Assembly: GCA_016987375.1 (NCBI GenBank)
Contig: PJRA01000555.1
Span: 962,609 to 1,026,608, forward strand
Length of the DNA stretch: 64,000 nt
Source of the DNA: Brachionus koreanus
Lineage: Eukaryota; Rotifera; Eurotatoria; Ploima; Brachionidae
Direction: 5' to 3'
The position numbers and the translations under genes were made by a program. Positions 63,982-64,000 of the stretch are shown piece by piece; within the stretch, counting starts at the first letter, position 1, and each line of letters starts with the position of its first letter. The notes beneath the pieces were generated by a model that worked only from the letters and a program-made list of their open reading frames with translations, had not been told where the DNA came from and did not search any database.

Positions 63982-64000
63982 ATTTTTTTTTATTTAGTTT

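Noticed and set aside
1..64000. CRISPR arrays, bacterial operons, tRNA or rRNA genes
   Set aside because: None seen. The genes are intron-containing and metazoan; the two tRNA-like stretches do not fold into a proper cloverleaf.

Overview
The window is AT-rich eukaryotic (animal) DNA with split genes, GT-AG introns ranging from about 50 bp to more than 3 kb, and long non-coding stretches. Gene content is bilaterian: a Dispatched homologue, atonal-class bHLH genes, a couch potato/RBPMS homologue, an OS-9 lectin, a secreted NTPDase, Sm protein F, a GT92 enzyme and J-domain proteins. The extreme AT content, compact genes and scattered short relics of LINEs, Tc1/mariner and MULE elements would fit a lophotrochozoan or gnathiferan such as a monogonont rotifer. 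That assignment is inference; no taxon-specific marker is present.

Layout. 0-5.9 kb: mostly non-coding, with a LINE relic, a tRNA-like SINE candidate and SNRPF. 5.9-13.0 kb: a four-exon Dispatched gene whose 3.3 kb last intron is full of mobile-element debris. 14.0-14.8 kb: an internally deleted Tc1/mariner element with clear terminal inverted repeats. 15.5-19.6 kb (minus): a three-exon single-pass membrane protein with two Cys-rich modules, a Thr/Ala tract and three LamG-like domains. 20.9-22.1 kb: a secreted pseudokinase-like gene. 22.5-40.1 kb: a tandem segmental duplication. Units A and B each hold an intronless atonal-type bHLH gene followed by a two-exon TPR gene; unit C holds the bHLH gene followed by an unrelated GT92 glycosyltransferase. 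43.2-47.4 kb: three DNAJB6-like genes, the first with a perfect heat-shock element and a long coding-like intron. 47.7-49.2 kb (minus): OS-9. 50.0-50.5 kb: a foldback element with arms of about 110 bp. 51.0-52.6 kb (minus): a six-exon soluble NTPDase of the ENTPD5/6 type. 57.4-59.2 kb: a seven-exon RBPMS/couch potato gene. 59.9-60.8 kb: LINE relics, one split by a MITE with TTAA duplications. 61.7-62.7 kb: a two-exon GPCR. 63.0-64.0 kb: three small secreted-protein genes, one a three-exon EGF-like miniprotein.

Shared themes: ER and secretory quality control (OS-9, an ENTPD5/6-type NTPDase, J proteins) lie side by side at 43-53 kb, although adjacency need not mean co-regulation. Developmental regulators (Dispatched, bHLH trio, RBPMS) are spread across the window. 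Splice sites were placed by eye from GT/AG and reading-frame continuity and need transcript confirmation.
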